A stretch of 64,000 nt of DNA from Lineus longissimus (taxonomy: Eukaryota; Nemertea; Pilidiophora; Heteronemertea; Lineidae). The position numbers and the translations under genes are program-made. The notes under the pieces are model-generated. The model searched no databases, had not been told where the DNA came from, and was given only the letters and a program-made list of their open reading frames with translations. Below, piece after piece: positions 61,318 to 64,000 of this stretch (positions are counted from its first letter, which is position 1; each line of letters begins with the position of its first letter). Where the stretch lies: positions 3,662,501 to 3,726,500 of the forward strand of contig NC_088313.1 in the NCBI RefSeq assembly GCF_910592395.1. Reading direction: 5' to 3'.

Positions 61318-63963
61318 ATGGCTCATAATGGTACTCGAGCCACGGGGCCAACAAACCAGGCCCCTGGTGCAGTCACAGACAATGATTCAACCCCTGACGC
61401 CATCACTGGTGCCAAGAACTTGACAGAGTCGCTCCTTGATAGCTTCAATACGACAGAGAGTTTGCCCGCTTCTGTAGATACCACAAAAGCTGTCATAAAA
61501 GAGAACTTGACGGTAGAGACACCACAGTCTCTAAATGACACTACAAGTGAATGGCCTTCTCTGCATGACACAACAGTCAATACATTGCCGATCACAGACA
61601 TCGATGCTACAACTCCCAGTAGTATCAATAGTTCGACGGAAAGTTACAATAGTTTTTCCAATAACGGTACAGCGGTGACAACGTTCGATGCTGGAACAGA
61701 CAACAGGACAACATTTGATGACACCAGTCAGGCCATTAATGGGACATTAGAGAACGTAACAGAGGAGGTACGTAGGGGTGCAACTGAGAATAGCACATGG
61801 GATGCTACGCAGGATGTGACAGATCGGAATGACTTCTTGGACAGCGTTTCATCAGTAGCTGAGGATGTAACTGCTCAGGATACTCTAGAGCAAACTTTTG
61901 AAACTGTCACTGAGTCATACAAAGAGACCACCTCGGATTATTTGGATGCACTAAATGATACATCAGTTTTAGGAAACGATACATCACTTGTTGGTAACAA
62001 TACATCAGTCGTAGAGGATTATGCATCAGATTTTGGGAATGGTACGACATTATCACCAAATGACACATGGTCGCAAGTGAATGGCACTTTAACTTTTGAG
62101 GATACATCACTTTTCGGTAATGACACACTAGATTTAGCTAATGACACATCAATTTTGGGAAATGACACGTTTTATGATTCAGGATTATCAGATGTGCTTG
62201 ATAATGCAACAGATTTATACTCCAATGTTTCAAACTCTTTCACTGATCAATCGGATTACGAAGCGGGGAACTGGAATGTAAGTACTGAATCGCTAGTCTC
62301 ATCATCGTGGGAACTTTTAGAAAATGTCACGGCGACCGCATCGACACTTCTAAGCAACATCACTGAAACTGATCTCATAAATGCAAGCCTGATAGAAGAT
62401 GATCGCTCATTTGCAACATACGACTGGTTAGATCTGAACCAGTCGGACACAAACGTTGACCAGCCACACTATGTTTATTCTCTTCAGTACTACCTGGGAG
62501 AGATGATCGTTGTAACGATACTTCTGGGGATTCTCACCCTATGGACAATCATCGGAAACCTCCTCGTCCTAATTTCACTATTCAAATTCAAAAACTTAAA
62601 GACGATGTCAAATTACCTCATTGGTAATTTGGCCCTTTGTGATTTCCTGCTCTCAATCACGGTGATTCCGATGTCCTTGATCAACGATGTTCTCGGACAC
62701 TGGCTATTCGGGGAGGTCCTATGTAACATTTGGTTGAGTATAGACGTTTTGTACTGCACCGCGTCTATATGGAGCTTATGTGTGATAGCGCTGGACAGGT
62801 TCACTGCAACAACTTTTCCAGTTTGGTACCGGGATAAACGGTCGCTAAATCGTGCCATGATGTATGTCGCTATTGTCTGGATTTTCTCCATAATCGTGAC
62901 TGTGCCACCGTTGTTTGGTTGGCAAGATCGAAGTCTGAACTATCAGTACAGCAATATAACCCTGACTTATCACTGTATACTGTTTCAGAATATCGAATAT
63001 GTGATATATAGTGCTTTAGGTTCGTTTATAATACCCCTATTCCTCATGCTGGTGCTATACCTTAAAATATTCATGGTTTTACGGAAACGTTCACAACAAT
63101 TAGCCAGGGCTCACCAACGAAATCAACAAAATCGACGGGCGCCGTCTAAAAAGGAAAAAGAGCGGAAAAAAAGGGTCCCACCGCAAGACATTGAGTTGAG
63201 TACGATATCTAAAGGTGAGGATTCAAAGTTTTTATTCACGTACAGCACAGACAGTTCACCTGATCCTGATATGAAGTCAGACGAGGACGACATTTTGACA
63301 TCTGCAGACTGTAGTCGGTTGAATTCGCCGGCCTATCTTACGGATAAGGACAGCACACAAGTGAGTTTGATACAACCGCAAAAGTTCCGCAATGGCTTAA
63401 CGAGCACGAACAGCGTTTTTAGCACAAACAGCGTTTTCAGTGCAACGGACAGTGATACGATGGTCATTTCAAATCCGTCGCGCTTCACCGAGACAGACAA
63501 AGAATCACAAAGTGATCAAGAGAAAGTAAAACTTGTGCAGGCGCAACATGATCCAAAAAATTCAGATTCTCTGACCATAAAGGAAAATGAGGAAACTGAT
63601 GATGGGAATAAGAAACACCATGGACTCAAAGCCCAAAATCCATTCAAACGGGACAGACTCAGATCAAGCTTCCGAAAATTTGACAAACGGGAACAACGTG
63701 CGACAAAACGTATGGGTATGATCATCTCCTGTTTCTTTGTGTGCTGGATGCCGTTCACCTTAATGTACTTGATACGCGCCCTGTGCACGTATTGCGCTGA
63801 GCTTAACCCAAATCTACAGGCATTTATCATCTGGCTAGGCTACGCAAACTCTGGTTTGAATCCTATCCTCTACACCATATTTAACGAGGATTTCCGCAAG
63901 GCATTTATCAAGCTAGTCTGCTGTTGTTGGCCATGGGCTATGAAATATGGTAAAAAGAGGTAA
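61318..63963 (+). CDS. Aminergic-type class A GPCR with long glycosylation-rich N-terminal tail
   Basis: An 881-codon intronless frame. The start ATG has a strong context (GCCATGG) and an in-frame TAA at 61309-61311; the stop is TAA at 63961. Residues 1-390: no cysteine, no hydrophobic signal sequence, about 28 Asn-x-Ser/Thr sequons, with NDTS-like repeats at about 213-286. TM1 about 396-420 with N414 (1.50). D442 (2.50). C469 and ECL2 C553 form the expected disulfide. D476 (3.32) is the amine-binding aspartate. DRF motif 493-495 instead of DRY. W521 (4.50). S565 and S569 (5.42, 5.46), P573. ICL3 about 589-795, Ser/Thr- and charge-rich. E792 (6.30), CWMPF 809-813, T814 (6.52). W839 (7.40), Y842 (7.43), NPILY 848-852. 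Short tail with C868-C870, probable palmitoylation. Known family logic: binds a biogenic amine at the plasma membrane and signals through G proteins; a long ICL3 with a short tail is typical of Gi-coupled D2, alpha2, octopamine/tyramine and 5-HT1 types. The exact ligand cannot be told; the PPLFGW after TM4 leans to alpha2/tyramine/5-HT-like. Confidence 0.95.
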   Translation: MAHNGTRATGPTNQAPGAVTDNDSTPDAITGAKNLTESLLDSFNTTESLPASVDTTKAVIKENLTVETPQSLNDTTSEWPSLHDTTVNTLPITDIDATTPSSINSSTESYNSFSNNGTAVTTFDAGTDNRTTFDDTSQAINGTLENVTEEVRRGATENSTWDATQDVTDRNDFLDSVSSVAEDVTAQDTLEQTFETVTESYKETTSDYLDALNDTSVLGNDTSLVGNNTSVVEDYASDFGNGTTLSPNDTWSQVNGTLTFEDTSLFGNDTLDLANDTSILGNDTFYDSGLSDVLDNATDLYSNVSNSFTDQSDYEAGNWNVSTESLVSSSWELLENVTATASTLLSNITETDLINASLIEDDRSFATYDWLDLNQSDTNVDQPHYVYSLQYYLGEMIVVTILLGILTLWTIIGNLLVLISLFKFKNLKTMSNYLIGNLALCDFLLSITVIPMSLINDVLGHWLFGEVLCNIWLSIDVLYCTASIWSLCVIALDRFTATTFPVWYRDKRSLNRAMMYVAIVWIFSIIVTVPPLFGWQDRSLNYQYSNITLTYHCILFQNIEYVIYSALGSFIIPLFLMLVLYLKIFMVLRKRSQQLARAHQRNQQNRRAPSKKEKERKKRVPPQDIELSTISKGEDSKFLFTYSTDSSPDPDMKSDEDDILTSADCSRLNSPAYLTDKDSTQVSLIQPQKFRNGLTSTNSVFSTNSVFSATDSDTMVISNPSRFTETDKESQSDQEKVKLVQAQHDPKNSDSLTIKENEETDDGNKKHHGLKAQNPFKRDRLRSSFRKFDKREQRATKRMGMIISCFFVCWMPFTLMYLIRALCTYCAELNPNLQAFIIWLGYANSGLNPILYTIFNEDFRKAFIKLVCCCWPWAMKYGKKR

Positions 63964-64000
63964 TGGACAGAAAATTAATTTTCAACGCTTCCAAGATTTT

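Noticed and set aside
61323-61628. Antisense frame of 101 codons opposite the receptor N-tail
   Set aside because: A shadow of the Asn/Thr-rich coding sequence with no independent support.

Overview
The window looks like mostly non-coding nuclear DNA from a metazoan, most likely a marine invertebrate. The evidence: one long intronless animal-type class A GPCR gene, no operon-like packing, AT-rich spacers, many minisatellites, small inverted-repeat elements (MITE-like), a tRNA-derived SINE candidate and a 5'-truncated LINE with a target-site duplication. The octamer TACATGTA recurs far more often than base composition predicts. I associate that word and the 'CAGCTGAGCTAAAAA' repeats with molluscs and other lophotrochozoans, but this placement is a recollection and remains weak.

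Layout. 1-14 kb: no convincing gene; a near-perfect 65-bp inverted repeat (1.7 kb), a 54-bp satellite with paired AP-1 sites (5.0 kb), an AT-rich satellite joined to overlapping perfect palindromes (7.7-8.0 kb), a degenerate foldback (9.0 kb), and a 34-bp satellite (10.6 kb). 14-18 kb: a CpG-richer patch with a CRE, a pogo/Tc1-like MITE, and one short exon-like minus-strand segment with a transporter-like motif (very uncertain). 18-30 kb: 43-bp, 19/21-bp and 34-bp satellites with otherwise featureless sequence. 30.0-30.4 kb: a 5'-truncated non-LTR retrotransposon on the minus strand, bounded by a 15-bp target duplication. 35-43 kb: three MITE-like elements of about 335-365 bp, each carrying a perfect CRE octamer, one of them sitting at the edge of a 24-bp satellite. 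44.3 kb: a tRNA-derived SINE candidate. 55 kb: a SINE/LINE-type (ATT)n tail. 56.6-57.5 kb: eight copies of a 120-bp satellite.

The only well-supported host gene is at 61318-63963 (+): an 881-residue aminergic-type GPCR in one uninterrupted reading frame. It has an exceptionally long (about 390 residues), cysteine-free, Asn/Asp/Thr/Ser-rich N-terminal tail carrying about 28 N-glycosylation sequons. Its seven-helix core keeps the amine-binding aspartate in TM3, serines in TM5, and the TM6/TM7 signatures, but has DRF instead of DRY and Thr where a second TM6 aromatic is usual.

No multi-gene pathway can be reconstructed. The window is best read as one receptor gene and its roughly 60-kb repeat-rich upstream region, or as introns and spacers of genes whose exons I cannot recognise by eye.
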